Source: Geosiphon pyriformis (lineage: Eukaryota > Glomeromycota > Glomeromycetes > Archaeosporales > Geosiphonaceae). Taken from it: a stretch of 64,000 nt of DNA. The stretch lies in the NCBI GenBank assembly GCA_016748015.1, contig JAAOMT010000135.1, positions 802,018 through 866,017 of the forward strand, given 5' to 3'. The notes below the pieces were generated by a model. It made no database searches. It was not told the DNA's origin and was given only the letters and a program-made list of their open reading frames with translations. Position 1 is the first letter of the stretch. The number at the start of each line of letters is the position of its first letter. Positions 22,577 to 35,712 of this stretch are shown one piece after another. The position numbers and the translations under genes were made by a program.

Positions 22577-24518
22577 ATGGCCGACAAGAAAAAACGTCTC
22601 GTTTTCTCTATATTGCAATTCTTAGAAAGCTCTATCAAAGACGGCACAATAAAACAAGACGATGTAGAGGGCATTGAAGTTGCTGGTTTGGTTTCACCAT
22701 CCGTTCAGAAAGGTTGGCTCATTTAAGTGTTAGCTCAGACTTGTCCCTTTGCATAGTACAATGCATCGGGGAGGCCTTCGGGGTGGATCCACAAGATCCT
22801 GAACAAAAATCTTTATATTCAACGAAACATGCTTTACCAATTATCTTCAACATGGCGGTTGAGGCTGAAGAAAGATTATCGAAAAAGACTGGTCCGGTAT
22901 CGTATTTCCCTATTATGGGTGATTTGATTTGTTGAAAAAATGTTGAACAATTACTTTATATCATAAGAGCGGCACTTTCAGAGCTGTTCCCGTTTCTGGT
23001 ATCAAACCTTTATATTTATTTATAATCATAAGCTAATCATTCAAAGTTTTCCAATATTTAACAATTGCAATTATTCTTTTTACTTTCAATCTAGCAAAAA
23101 CTGAACCTGAGAAAAAGGTATTTGAATTCATTAACCTATATATCTCTTTTATTTTGATTTTAAAGATTAAATCTTACTTCGTCCCCATTTATAGCCAAAT
23201 GAATTAACTGAAGAAGAAAAGAAAAAGTCAGAAGATTTAAAAGCGGCCGGTAAGACTCATTTGAATGAATTTGATAATTTTTTATATTTCTTCACTTTAA
23301 TTATATTTTTACAAACAGGTAATCGAAAAGTGGCCGAGAGAGATTATGCAGAAGCTGTAAAATTATATGGTGAAGCGATAGTTATAAATCCAAATAATGC
23401 AGTTTATTATGCTAATAGGTATTTATCGCTTAGAAATTATTGTATATACTTTATTAAGTGTAGCCTCATCAAAATACAACTATGGAAAACGGAACAAAAT
23501 TTTATTCATCTATCATAAAGGGGTTACTCAGCCCAAAGGCGAAGTGCGACTAGTCACCCGGAACGCTTAAGTTGACTCTTGATAGATAATACTGATCTTT
23601 TGCCCCATCAACCTTATATTCTTTAACCTTTAGAGCTGCTGCATATAGCCAAATGGGACAGCATGAGAAAGCCATCGATGATGCCACAAAATCCACTCAA
23701 ATTGATCCTTCTTATAGTAAGGCTTACAGCAGGCTTGGGTAAGCTTACAAATTATTATTATTATTTTTTAAACAAGATTTCTTAATAAACTCATCACATC
23801 TTGACAATTCAAAAAGTCACGCGTACTACTCCATAAATAAATATCAAGAAGCGGTAGAGGCCTACGAAAAAGGCCTATCACTTGACCCAAACAATACAAT
23901 TTTGAAAAATGCCCTTGCGGCTGCAGAAAAACAAGTTAGTGAGATTAAAAAGGATCAGGGCCCTAACAGAACACCTTCAGATCATAGCTCGCCCACCGCT
24001 CCTGGTGGTGGTCTTCCTGAAGGGCTTGCGGGGCTTGCAGGCTTAGGAGGTGGAGCTTCTGGCGGCGGGATCGATTTTTCTTCTTTGATGAATAACCCAC
24101 AATTGATGAGTATGGCGAGCCAAATGATGCAATCCGGAGCCTTTAATGATCTTCTGAATAATCCTAACCTTGCGCAGATGTTTGTATAACATTTCTTTTT
24201 TTTTTCATCTTAAATGATGCTGAATTTTTCGTAACAATTTTATGATAGGGCGAATAACATGATGCGTAGTGGTCAGCCACCAAATATACAAGAAGCGATG
24301 AATAATCCAGAGTTAATGAATATGTAAGTATATTAAAAAATTCGGGCTTGCTGAAACGGTTTTTAACACCTTTAATAAACTGGCTTGTTGACTTTCAAAG
24401 GGCTCGTCAATTCGCCAATAATAGGCCTAATGCAGATGCACCGGGACAACCCTCAGCCACTAATGATCCTCAAGATGAGGATGAAACCGCATCTTCTAAC
24501 GGCAAGGACAGTAGTTAG
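22577..24518 (+). CDS. SGT2: Small glutamine-rich TPR co-chaperone (SGT2/SGTA)
   Basis: Nine exons join in frame to 360 residues: 22577-22685, 22757-22891, 23095-23117, 23195-23249, 23319-23418, 23634-23738, 23817-24179, 24249-24323 and 24401-24518. The N-terminal dimerisation helix region (KKRLVFSILQFLESSIKDG) is typical of Sgt2/SGTA. Residues about 85-205 form three TPR repeats (LKAAGNRKVAERDYAEAVKL, NRAAAYSQMGQHEKAIDDAT, GHAYYSINKYQEAVEAYEKG) that hold Hsp70/Hsp90 C-termini. The C-terminal part is a Gly/Met/Gln-rich region with repeated NNPQLMSMA and NNPELMNMA motifs that binds hydrophobic segments. The protein hands tail-anchored membrane proteins to the Get pathway (family knowledge). 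Confidence 0.95.
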
Positions 24519-24878
24519 CTTATCTCATTCAATAAATAATTTAAGACTCCTTGATATAATAGATGCTATCCCAATTTCAATGAAAGATTTTTGAGCAGAG
24601 AGCCTTTCTTTTAGGCTGATATTGGAGACAACTTGCATGATATTTGGGGCGATAGTATTTAACCATTTTCCGCGTTTTATATCCGAAACAGGATATAGAT
24701 TTATTCAAGACATATATTAAAATCCCGCCCTTTTTCACGCTTCCGTGCAACCTATATCATTTAATTCTATTGAGGAGTTTCCTCGTTTTAAAGTTGTCTG
24801 AATAAACTTACAAAATATCTTTTGTGCTATGAATTTATTTTACCTCTTAGATTAAATACTTTAAGCCTATAGAATATT
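24519..24878. other. Convergent 3' spacer between SGT2 and Egt1 genes
   Basis: A 360-bp AT-rich stretch where the plus-strand co-chaperone gene and the minus-strand Egt1 gene end towards each other. It must hold both transcript ends. I see no gene. Confidence 0.6.
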
Positions 24879-27403
24879 TTACCTATTTTCAATTTCGCAA
24901 AAACGTACGGCACAAAAAACGAACGGATATCCGCGTTGGTACCAATTTCGAAATGTTCTACGAGTGCTAATTCGCGGATGAGTGGCCCAAGAGCCACCAA
25001 GAATTACAGCGTGTTTCGTATCAAAAAAATCTGAAGAGTAACCTGGATAGAGCTCACTCTTTTTGAAGCCAACGTGCTCGTCAAATTGTGTGTCAGTCCA
25101 CTCCCACCCAGATCCAATTGTGTGCACTTCCTTGGCATCCAAGGGTACATCAATTGGGTGCCAGTGTAGGAACCCAGTGTTCGAAGATAAATCGGTTGCA
25201 TGAGTAAAAAGTTTATAGAATGATTGCAGCTCAGCCTCTGTTGGCAATCGCATTCCCTTCCATTCGGCATATTTAGAAGCTTGTTCATGGCTTAACATCA
25301 CAGGCCAATTCTTTGCCACAGAAATATCGACAGAGCCAAACACTGTCCGCACGTTATATGCAATTGATTGCGATGATATTGATGAGTGATATACAGAGGG
25401 GATCCACGAAGCGGGATAATATTCATTGTTCGCTTGAGTAGTTTCTAAAAAGGTGAGATACTCTTTATTGGTGACTGGACGAGATTGGATTTTGAACCCT
25501 TGTACATCAAGTTTTCTAGAAGGACGTTCATTGTCCCAGCCGAAAGCTAAAGTCAATGGATCTGTATCATCCATTTCTTCGTTATCATCATGACCAAGGA
25601 TCACGGTTTGCGATGGTATATCAATAAGACTTGCTTCTTCTGCTTCCCGCTTTGCTATGTGCCATTTTGGAGGAATGATCCCTTTAGGCGGAACGGTATT
25701 AGGTGATTGAATCAACATATAAAGAATTGTCTCAAGATGCATGGCTTCATGCTCAAAAGTCATCCACAGAACCCTTCCTAAACGCCGCGTCATGTTTTCA
25801 CCATGAGACTCGTACACTTTGAGAAGCCTTTGTCGTACCAGATCACGGAATTCCAAGATAGACTCGAGGGATGGCCATTCGTTTGGGACAATCGAATGTG
25901 GGTGGCATTGAGAAGGATTGTCTATATCAGGATCAATACCACGCTCGAAAATATCCGCGAAATTTTGAGGATCAGTAAATCTTTCGTTAAAGTATTTGGC
26001 CAAATTAATGTCTAGGAATGCGGGAATATGCCCGAGATAAAATATGAAGGGATGTCGAAGAGCAATTGGTTTTTCATTATGCATCTTTGGAGTAATCATG
26101 GTTATCGTAACTGTATCCCAGGACTTCCATAGTTCTTTCCATTCGTCAACTGAAGGCCTGCTTTTTAACTTGATACGGTTAAAGTGGAATGGAGATTTTT
26201 GAACTATATGAAGATCGTATTGTGAAAGCGAATCAGGCCAACTTTCGATAAATTGCAAATGACTGTCATGAATCAACTTGGCGGTTTCGAACGCGTCATA
26301 TTTGTAAGAGTATTCAATATGGATTCGTTCCCCCTCTTTAAGATGAATACTGGTTTTTTTCTCGGTTTCTGGGGAGATATATTCCAGAGTGTGTTCAATT
26401 TTAGCCTGGTAATAGGCCTCGTGCCGTCCCTCTTCACAGTTGTATTTGGCAAGATATTTGAAATTATTACGATTTATAAAAGGTTGACCACCTAGAATTA
26501 TATTAACGTGGTCCAATCCATTCATTATAAACTCGGAAGTTATTCCCTTTCTGTCATTGTATGCAAGAGCCACTTTTTGAGGATCATTTCTCCGGTCTAT
26601 GCCAATCAAGAAAAGATCACCAACTTCCATTGCTCGTAAGCGAAAATTGTTGATAAAAGTGGCAGCATCCTCACGGTTGAAATTACCAATCGAAGATCCC
26701 AGCCACATAATGGTTTTCGGAGTTTCCGGGGTGAGTTTCGAGACAAATTTCATACCTTCTTCATATGTACCCAAGAGACCTATTAAAGTCACATTAGAAA
26801 TTTCTCTGAGGGAAGACAAAGATTTTTTGAGTTCATCCTCTATGAGATCGAGGGCATAATAGGTAACTTCCTTCTTATTTCTTGCAAGAGCATTAAGGAT
26901 CAGCCGAGTTTTTCTTAATGAACTGTTATACGATATGATAATTGCCAATGAAATAAACGAGATAAGTATCATTAATAAGAACAACATCGATCTCCTTTTT
27001 TATATGCCACGTTTGTCGATCCTAATCTAGAAAAGATGCATCCAGAATCAATGATATAAATAAATTTTTACCCTGCCCCCAACTCGATGATGACACTTCC
27101 ATTCTTGACATATTCAACAATTTGATCCACCTTTCGAGTCAATATGTCTATTTCAGCATTGGTCAGATAATACTCTTCCAAATACGTAATTTCATCAAAA
27201 AGTTGCAACCCGCGATCGTTGTATAAAACAATGGTTGGAATCGATTTCATACACGAAGAGTCAGGCGTAAGTCCTTTAAGGATTTCGTCGGCTAAGTTAT
27301 AGGTAGAAGTGGCTGGTTGACGAACATCATAGATTTTAAAGCTTTGAGTCGAGTATAAGACACATTCTTCGGTAATAATCGCTGAAATGGCATTTGGTGA
27401 CAT
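24879..27403 (-). CDS. EGT1: Ergothioneine biosynthesis protein Egt1 (histidine trimethylase plus sulfoxide synthase)
   Basis: Two exons (27072-27403 and 24879-26922) give 791 residues; the intron splits the methyltransferase glycine motif ELGAGSLRKT. Fungal Egt1 is a fusion that makes hercynine from histidine with three SAM methylations and then adds cysteine with oxygen, giving hercynylcysteine sulfoxide on the way to the antioxidant ergothioneine (family knowledge). Residues about 30-370 are the SAM-dependent histidine methyltransferase (MWLGSSIGNFNREDA). Residues about 400-540 form a DinB-type iron-binding region with the HEAMHLE triad (H502, H506, E508). Residues about 560-791 are the formylglycine-enzyme-like domain (EWKGMRLPTEAE, GSGWEWTDTQF, GGSWATHPRISTRRTFRNWY). 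All expected iron ligands look present, so it should be functional. Confidence 0.95.
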
Positions 27404-28504
27404 TTAATAGGGAGTAATCATTCGGGAAGACAGCAGAATACTACTTATTTATAAATTTCACAGGCGCCAAAAAAGGAAATTATATATTACACTATAATTA
27501 GTAAAAATCCGAATAGATATTCAATCATCATTTTATCTGGATCATAATCATGGGAACTCAAGACCTCATGAGCGATAGAAAGTCCCACGTGGAGAGCAAA
27601 AACATTCGATTCTAAGAGAACAAACAGTTTATTTTTGGGCGTATTTAAAACAACCACTCAAAAAAGTTAGCATTCAATTCCTTGAGAAATTTCATAATAA
27701 AATTCAACCAGGAGTTAAGAACATAAAGTAAGGAAGATGACTTTACATCTTTTTATTGTGAGGGCAAAACGCATAAAGCACTTGGAGCTTATCAATTCAG
27801 ACCCGACTATCGGAACAACCTATTCTTGTGCTACGGCCCCTGTCTTTCTTTTTAAGCATAAGTTTTTTGTCATTACTCTTATGTATTATTCCGGTGCAAG
27901 ACTTTGATCAGCAATTTATAAAACCGTCTTATTCGCATTAAGATTAGTTAACATTTATGTTTTACCCGTTTAGGGAAGGTTCCTTAAATTCTTCAGAAAA
28001 TTCTGATCTTCTTGTTCAAAGGGAAAACCAATCAAAAATTCGACATAAAACTAAACAAATGCATTTAATAAGCATAGACTAGATAAAGAATATCACATTT
28101 AAGCAGATGTGGAATATCTTTTCAGAGATCATAATCTCAAAACTGTCTAACAGTTTCTATTGTTTGTTTAATACATAGTATTACAACACCTGAAGAGTTA
28201 TGCAGATATAGGTGACGAGGAATAAGTTATGAGGTTATGAGCAACAAAGAAAATTTAACAAACCCGAGGAAAGATTAGGAAAGACAGCAGATGGTGCAAG
28301 GTCAATGGTTTTCCTCGTGGAAATGATTAAAGGGGCTTTTCGTCCAAGAGACCCATTTATCCATCACGCGATCTACCAAAACCTTGTTTGGCGCGTCTCT
28401 GGCTATTCGTCCTTTTTATACTTTATACAAATAGGTTATATTACAAAGTATGAATAAGATAAATATCACAAGTATAAATTTTTAATTTTTTAAGTTGGTT
28501 GTTT
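27404..28504. other. Intergenic region upstream of Egt1
   Basis: About 1.1 kb between the Egt1 start and the end of the next minus-strand gene. It should contain the Egt1 promoter. No coding frame, RNA gene or repeat is evident. Confidence 0.55.
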
Positions 28505-29484
28505 TTACTTGGCTGTCCCCGCCGACTGTGAGTTCGTGACTTGTGAAGCTTTTCTCAATTCCGTAAAGAAATCGTTCCCGTTGGCCATATGTCCTTCAAG
28601 TGAGATAAAGGAAACATTAATAACAATAAACCGTCAATAATTCAAATTTTATTGCAGGATAATGTTTCAGGGCTCCGAATTTGATTTTTCCCATCCTCAC
28701 TTAGATAATTTCTAATGCCTCTTATTTATGAAACATATCTCACCTCGCGATCCCCAAGCGGGACCTCCTGGTCTACCCCAGACTTCCGGGGGTCTGTACA
28801 ATTCTGGTTTTTCTTTGGAGATCCCCAATGTAAACTTTTTTGAGAATATGCTAAGAGTGGTTATATGAACTCAGAATTGAGTATGCCTAATTACCAGCTT
28901 CAGGTATATTATTATCATGTAGTCTGTCAATTGCCTCCTTCCAACCTAGACAATTTTGTAAGGGATATTCAAGTACCTACAATCTCTAATCGATAAAGAT
29001 TTTAGAAAATTCTTACTGTTACTCAAATAAGTAGTAACTTCCTGTGCGTTGAAATTATTGACGGGAATATGTTCTTTAGTTTGTCGCATGCTGGGCAAGG
29101 CGGGACCAGGACCAGAAGCAAACGAAGAGTTCGAGGCTGTTGAAGTAAGAGTTGTTGGAGAAGGAGAGGCTGCCGCTGTCGGAATGGGTGGCGGAGTCAT
29201 GTGAAGTTCTTTATTTTTACCTGGATAAAATCACAAAAGGGAAGATTTCGAGTCAAAATTTAGTTAAAAAAACTATTGGTAAGTTGACAAATGTCGCTTA
29301 CCGAAAGAATTTTTCCGTTTGGGATTATATTCACGTCGGTCTGTTTGTTTCTTGAGGCTACGATTGAAATTAACAAGGACTGAAAGTTTTAGACGCTATA
29401 GCTTGATCAAAGTAAAGCAGATAGATCTAAAAGCCCACAGCGTTCAACATACTGTTTATCTTCTTCTCGGGTAGGAACAGCCAT
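28505..29484 (-). CDS. Small uncharacterised proline-rich protein, about 179 residues
   Basis: Six exons: 29453-29484, 29302-29357, 29017-29220, 28895-28945, 28744-28850 and 28505-28593. The first exon starts MAVPTREED and is followed by a basic stretch. Then come a Pro/Ser/Ala/Thr-rich part, an HIPVNNFNAQEVTTYL motif, a helical SWKEAIDRLHDNNIP, a PELYRPPEVWGRPGGPAWG motif and a conserved-looking end NGNDFFTELRKASQ. Short proteins with this alternation of disordered and motif-like parts occur widely in fungi, but I cannot name a family or role. Exon 5 (28744-28850) needs one extra G in the GGGG run at about 28823-28826 to keep frame with the last exon, so a sequencing error or real frameshift is present there. 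Confidence 0.65.
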
Positions 29485-32330
29485 TTTATATGTTCTCTAA
29501 AGGGTTGTGAAAAGAGCGAAAAAGTTCCCGATGGAACACAGAAAAAGCAAATTGTTCGAAATTGAATTGGGTATGTGGTTGGGTAATTAAAAAAAATGTA
29601 CCTTTGTTATAATATGATCGATTCTTTAGGCTAAGTCAAGCGACCATCAAAATATCTTTGATAAAAAACCAGTTGCTCGAAATTACCGGATTCTCGGTCA
29701 TAATCGGAAGTGATTTAGAACTTCAAAAGTTATATATGTTTATATTTTCGTTTTATCAATCTTTGCCACACAAAATAACTTATTAATATAATAGAAAACA
29801 AATGTTGAATTAATTTTTTTTTAAAATGCTTTATTGAGTGTACATGTTCTCTAATAAATGCAGCTCATGCCCTTTCTACATATCCAACTACACTATATAA
29901 TACATTGGCATATACTCTACTAGAAACTTGAGTCTAAAAATTCTTAACCTATCAAATTAGAAACATCTAATAATAAGCGCAACAGCTTTCCTTAAACGCA
30001 TAAAACCTAAGTGGTACCACATTTGTTCAACACATTTATACCTAACTTATTACCACATTTTCCTGAAGTTAAATGTGCTATTCTTTAAAAACAAACTTAA
30101 TCAAAGCTGTATAAATGCTTTTATAAACCTGAGTATTTATGTTTTCATACAAAGACATCAAATTTCTCAAATTCCAAAGAATCTTGTATTTGTTATAATA
30201 TGCTTTAAAATTTATCTGCAATTTCATTATAGGGTTTTTTTAACAATAAACAACATATTATATAAAGCTTTTACAACTTATATACAAATTTTAACAGTAT
30301 TTTTATTTGTAATATCAAATTTGAAAATGCTAAATCATAATCATTTTTTTTAATTAACAATATTTATTATATTTCTGTTTAAGAATTTGTTTAAAACAAG
30401 TAAATTTTTATTTTGTATAATGCTTTATTTTATACAAATTTCGAACATAAAATTTAATATTATAATTATTACAATATTTATACTTATAAACCAAATATTT
30501 TTTATATAACTATTAAAAACTATGTACTTATAATTATTAACTTATTTATTTTCGTATTTTTTATAATATTAAAGTGTTTTTTAACTTTAATTTAATATAT
30601 ATTTTTTTCTTAATTATATATTTTTAAAATTAAGTTTATTGATTTTTAATTAAAATATATATAATTATTTTTGAAAATAAAACTTTTTTTCTTTTTTTTT
30701 TTTATAACTACATTTAAAATAAAAAGTAAAAAGACTACAAATATTATAGTATTTTGTATAATTATTTTTTTTAAATAATATTGTAGTAAGTTAATTTTAA
30801 AACATTTTTTTGGTTTTAAGTAAAATTTTTTTTTTAAAGTTATATTAAAGCAATACACTAAAAATAGTTTTAATATAATTACTATTATCTTAAAATATTT
30901 TAAAATATTTAATTATAAATTAATACCCAAACTATTATTTTCTTTTTCTTTTTTTTTTAATTGCATAAATTTTAAAAAAACCAAAACAATAAAAAAACAA
31001 CTTTTTGATTCTTTTTTTAAATTAATTATTAATTTTTTTTGTCTTTTTTATTTTTTGTTAATTTTATAATATTTAATTTTGTTATAATTAAATAATAATT
31101 AATTGTTTGTTCTAAATAATAACAATAAAAATATATTAATTTATCTTAATTTGAATTGGTTTTTGGTTATATATTAATTTTTAATTAATTATTATTAATT
31201 ATAATAAGTTATATTTTAATATATAACTTTAATTATTTACATTATAATATTACTTAATTTAAAAAATTAAGCTAATATTATGAAAATTAAAACAAATTTT
31301 TTTTGTTTTTTGGTATTATTATTGTTATTAAAAAATTTTTGTTTTTTAATATTATTATTAATGCTATTTTGTTATTAATTCTATTATAAATAAAACTGAT
31401 AAATTTCTAATAAGCTAATTTTATTTTAAAAGTATTTTTTTATACTTTAAACTATATAAACTATTAAATTTATAATAAAATAACCAATTTTGTGCTAATT
31501 ACTTTATATAATTATTTTGTAAAAAAAATTAACCTAAATTTTTATTTATAAGTTTCTTAATATGTAATTACTTTATTATAAAAGTTAATTTTTTAATTTC
31601 TTTAAATATTATTATTAAAATTGAGTTTTTTAATTTTATTTGTTTTTTTATACTTAAAATTATTAAGCTTTTAATAATTTTTAAATTTTTTTTATTGTTG
31701 TTATTTGTAAAATATTTTAAAAATTATTTTTAATGTTTTTGGTAAAATTTTAGTATTAAATTAAAATTTGTTAATATTTAACAATATATTATTATTTATT
31801 TTATCTTTTTTAATATCATAATAATTTTGTTTATATTAAAATAAATATATAATATTGCTTTAATTAATTTAAATAGCTGGTTATATGTAAAAAATATGTA
31901 ATTTATGGTTAATTTAAATTATTTAATTTAATATATTGTACTAAATTGTGTTTAGATCTTAATTATTAAATTAAAAAAATTATTACAATTGTATTTATTT
32001 GTTAATCAATTTTAATTAATAAATAATAATAAAATTTATAAATAATTAAATAATTAAAGAAAATTATTACTTTATATAATATTTTTAAAGTTAAATAATT
32101 GATTTTTTAAATTATATAATTTTTAAAATCAGTTTATTAATTTTTTAAATAAATAATTAACAATATTTAAATTATATAATTATTATTTTTTGGTTTAAAA
32201 TTAATATATTAAAAAAAATTAATACTGTTTTAAGTATTAAAATTTAAATTATTTGATTTTTAATCATAAAATGTTTTTAAAAACCTTTTTTTTATTAATT
32301 TTTAAATATAATAAGAATAAAAAATAATAT
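29485..32330. other. Transition into an extremely AT-rich block, origin unknown
   Basis: Up to about 29770 the base composition is ordinary intergenic. From roughly 30350 to 32330 it becomes almost pure A/T, with no open frame that resembles a protein. By analogy with the parts that can be aligned (32330-33450 and 34140-37690) this is probably further hypermutated duplicate or transposon DNA, but I could not match it by eye. Confidence 0.5.
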
Positions 32331-33450
32331 TAAAAATATTTTACTTTATTTTTTATTTACTCAAATTTTATGTAAATTATTTTTATTTCTATTAATATTT
32401 TTATATTTTTAATAATAAAACTGATAAAATTATTTGTTAATACTTTAACTAAAAACCTAATACAAAAACTTGTTTAAATACCAAAAAAAATCAGTTTTTA
32501 TGTATAATTATTTACAAAAATATAAACAAAAAAAATATAAACTTATTTTTAAATCTAATATTATTAATTTATTTATTAGTTTTTTAATTTTAGTTATATT
32601 AAATTCTAATATATTTAATGTGTTTAAATTATAAAAAAATAAAGTTAATAATAAAACCAATAATATAAACAGTATTTCAAATCTTGAAAACTTAAAAAAC
32701 TTTATAATAAAAAAAATTCATTATATAATCTTAGATAAATTAAAAAGTAATAGAAATATAAATAAAACAATTTTATATTATATTTAAACAAAAATATATA
32801 ATCTAATAAAATTATTATATTTATTTTTAATTAATAAAATGTATAATAATAAAATATTTAGCTTTTTTTTACTAATTACAATTAATTTGAAATTTATAAT
32901 TATTTTATTTGTAAAAAAATCAAAAAATTTTAAATCAGTAAAATTTTTTGTATTAAATATTAATATATTAGTTATTGTAAAATAAATTTGAATAAAAAAA
33001 TTTTTTTAGTAAATAAATAGGGGTTAAAATATTTACTTTTTTAAAATTATTAAATTAAATTTTATTTTTAATTAAGTTTAAATTTAAAGATTTGATAATA
33101 GCTAAAAAAATTATAATAAATACAAATTTAAAAAAATTAATATTTAAAATTATTAAAAAAATTTTAGTTAATTTTATTAAATTAGTATTATTTATAATCT
33201 TTTTCAAGTTTGGTAAAATTATCTCTATTAAAATATAATTGATTGATTTATAATAAAAAACTATAGTATAATTTAGTAAAATAATTGTTAAATTAATAAT
33301 TGTTAATTAGTTAATTTTTATAAATAAAAATTTAATATATATAATTAAAACAAATATTAACAAATAAATATAAATATTAGATATTATTATATATTTTTTT
33401 GATAAATATTATAGCTTATAATCTTTTTAATATTTTAAAATTATATAATA
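32330..33450 (+). pseudogene. Hypermutated LINE fragment (ORF1 region)
   Basis: When C-to-T and G-to-A are allowed, this stretch aligns colinearly with the LINE ORF1 region at about 46361-47260. For example, the DNA at 32650-32870 follows 46610-46800, and 33000-33250 follows 47030-47260. The frame is destroyed by TAA/TAG codons. The right end may extend further, but the match fades. Confidence 0.75.
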
Positions 33451-34140
33451 AAAAACTTATATTATTAATTAAAATTTGGTTTTTTATATTTATATTAAAT
33501 ATACTATAATTTGGTTTATTATTAATAAAAACAGAACTTTTATTATTTATTTATTTATAATTTTTTAAAAAAATAAATTATACTAAATTGAATTAAAAAT
33601 ACAAGTGTATATTAGTTCTAATTAACAAAACTATATTTTATTATTTTCTGTTAACAATTTTTTAGATTTTGATTTAATTTTAATTCAAAAATTTATCTTT
33701 TTATAAAACAAGTAAACAAGTTGACAAAAAATTAAATACATTTATATTAGTAGTTTTTTAATCTTATTTTAGATATAAACTATTAATAATTTTTTCTATT
33801 ATAAAATTAAAAAAAAGTTTAGATGTATTTATTTATAATAAAACTGTTTTAATTTATGATTTTTTAAAAATTTAAAATATTGTTAAGTTAAAAAAATATG
33901 TGCAAAATTTATTTAAAACTGTCTTAAAACTTATAACCAAAATTAATTGCTTTAATTTAACTTAAAAATCAAATAATTTTTATTTTAAATAATAAAAAAT
34001 AACCAATATTTGAAGAATAAATAATTCTACAAAACAAAAAAAAATTATAAAATAACATAAAAAATCAAATAATTTAATTTTTATTATTACTAAAACAAAA
34101 TTTAATTATAAATAAGTTTGTTAATATATAAGTTTACATT
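33450..34140. other. AT-saturated DNA between decayed LINE and decayed FKS1 piece
   Basis: Almost only A and T, with no frame. It may be the continuation of the decayed LINE, of the decayed FKS1 copy, or both. I cannot align it reliably. Confidence 0.4.
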
Positions 34141-34643
34141 TTTAACATAAATTTTGGTCATTTAAATTTTAATATTATAATTATTATAAATAATTATTTA
34201 ATTAAATATGTGTGTAAAATTTTTGAGATTGTTAGTAAACTTTTGTTAATTAAATAATATTGTTAAGAAAAAAAAATTATTGGTATTTTAAGTTTTAAGT
34301 TAGAATAATTATAATATTGTACAAATCTATTATTTTGACTTAAAAATAAACAAAAATAATCTTGTTGTTGTAAATAATTGTTGTTGTTGCAAACAACATA
34401 AAAAAAATTTGGTAAAAAATTAGAATTTTTTTAATAATTAGGATAAATTAATAATAATATTATTAATTTATGTTGAAAAAATAAATATAATAATAATTAT
34501 TGTCAATATTGTTGTTGTTGTTACTGTTGCTGCTGCTGCTGCTGTTTAATTTGATAATGATTGTATTGTATGTTATTATTATTACTATTGTTATTAGAGT
34601 CTGAATTACCAAAATTGTTTTGTTAATTGTAATTTTGGATTAT
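34140..34643 (-). pseudogene. Hypermutated copy of the FKS1 5' coding end
   Basis: On the minus strand this reads as the first exon of FKS1 from its start codon (ATG changed to ATA at about 34643), with nearly every C and G transition-mutated. The glutamine-codon repeat at about 34510-34545 survives as CAG repeats. The text following it matches the coding DNA at 10070-10330 after C-to-T and G-to-A changes, and more weakly to about 10490. No open frame remains. Confidence 0.9.
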
Positions 34644-34984
34644 TTTTAATTTTTAAAATTTTTAAGCTGTTAACAATAAACAAATTAGTTGGTAAATACT
34701 AATTAAATTCCGAATTTTTTTAGGCTATTTTATTTTATTAAAACTTTTTATATTTATTTGTATGTTATTAAAATAGATAATTAAAGTAATAAGTTTAAAA
34801 ATTTTTTTTTAATTGATTGATTTTTTTTTCTTGTTTTTCTTTTAATTAAAATTTTTTTTCATATTATAATGAAATCAAAACATTAATTTTAAATTTTTTT
34901 GTTTTTTTAAAAATTTATTATCAATAAAATCTATAAAAAAATAAAAAAAAATAAATTCAAAATAAAAAAATATATATATATATT

Positions 34985-35712
34985 ACATCATTATTAATTA
35001 TTATAGAACTATTTCTTTTTTCTCTTAATGAAATATGTAATCAAACATTTCATAATAGTGTTATTTTACATTATAATAATATGCTATTTATAATACATAA
35101 TTATAAATACATGTATTATAAATATATAATATAATATAATTAAACTTGTATAATAAATATGATCAAACTTATGATCAAAATTATTATAAAATATATTAGT
35201 CTAAATATTTTCACTTACTATATTGTTTTATTTATATAAAAATAATTACAAATTTGTATTTAATCTAATATGTTTTTTATCTTCTAATCTAGTATATTTT
35301 TTATTCATATTTTTTATTTTCTAATCTATTATATCTTTAATATTGTATTTTTGATTTTATTTATTATTAAACTCTTTTAATATGCAAGCTTTTCTAACCA
35401 TACTATAATACAACAAGTTTTATATTTATAAAACTTTTACAAATTAACACCAAAAATTTTATAATATATTTAAATATAATTATATAATAAATACAAAAAA
35501 ATTTATTATATTAAAAGTTTAATTTATATATTATAAATTAAATTGTATTTTTATATTCTAATTAACTAATAAATCATGTACTATTTAAAATTATAAGATT
35601 TTTATATTTTTATATTCTAATTAACTAATAAAAATTCAAAATTATATGCTATATAAAATTATATAAAACATAAAATTTTGAATTTTTTCTTTTATAATAG
35701 CATAATATATGT
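34985..35712. mobile_element. AT-saturated insertion of about 730 bp inside the decayed duplicate
   Basis: Homology to the source arm stops at about 6870 (mate 35712) and resumes at the adjacent base range (mate 34985), so this segment was inserted into the copy or lost from the source. Its content is too decayed to name. Inserted mobile element is the simplest reading. Confidence 0.45.

Noticed and set aside
29152-29355. Plus-strand 67-codon gene
   Set aside because: It is antisense to exons of the minus-strand small protein gene, which has good splice sites.
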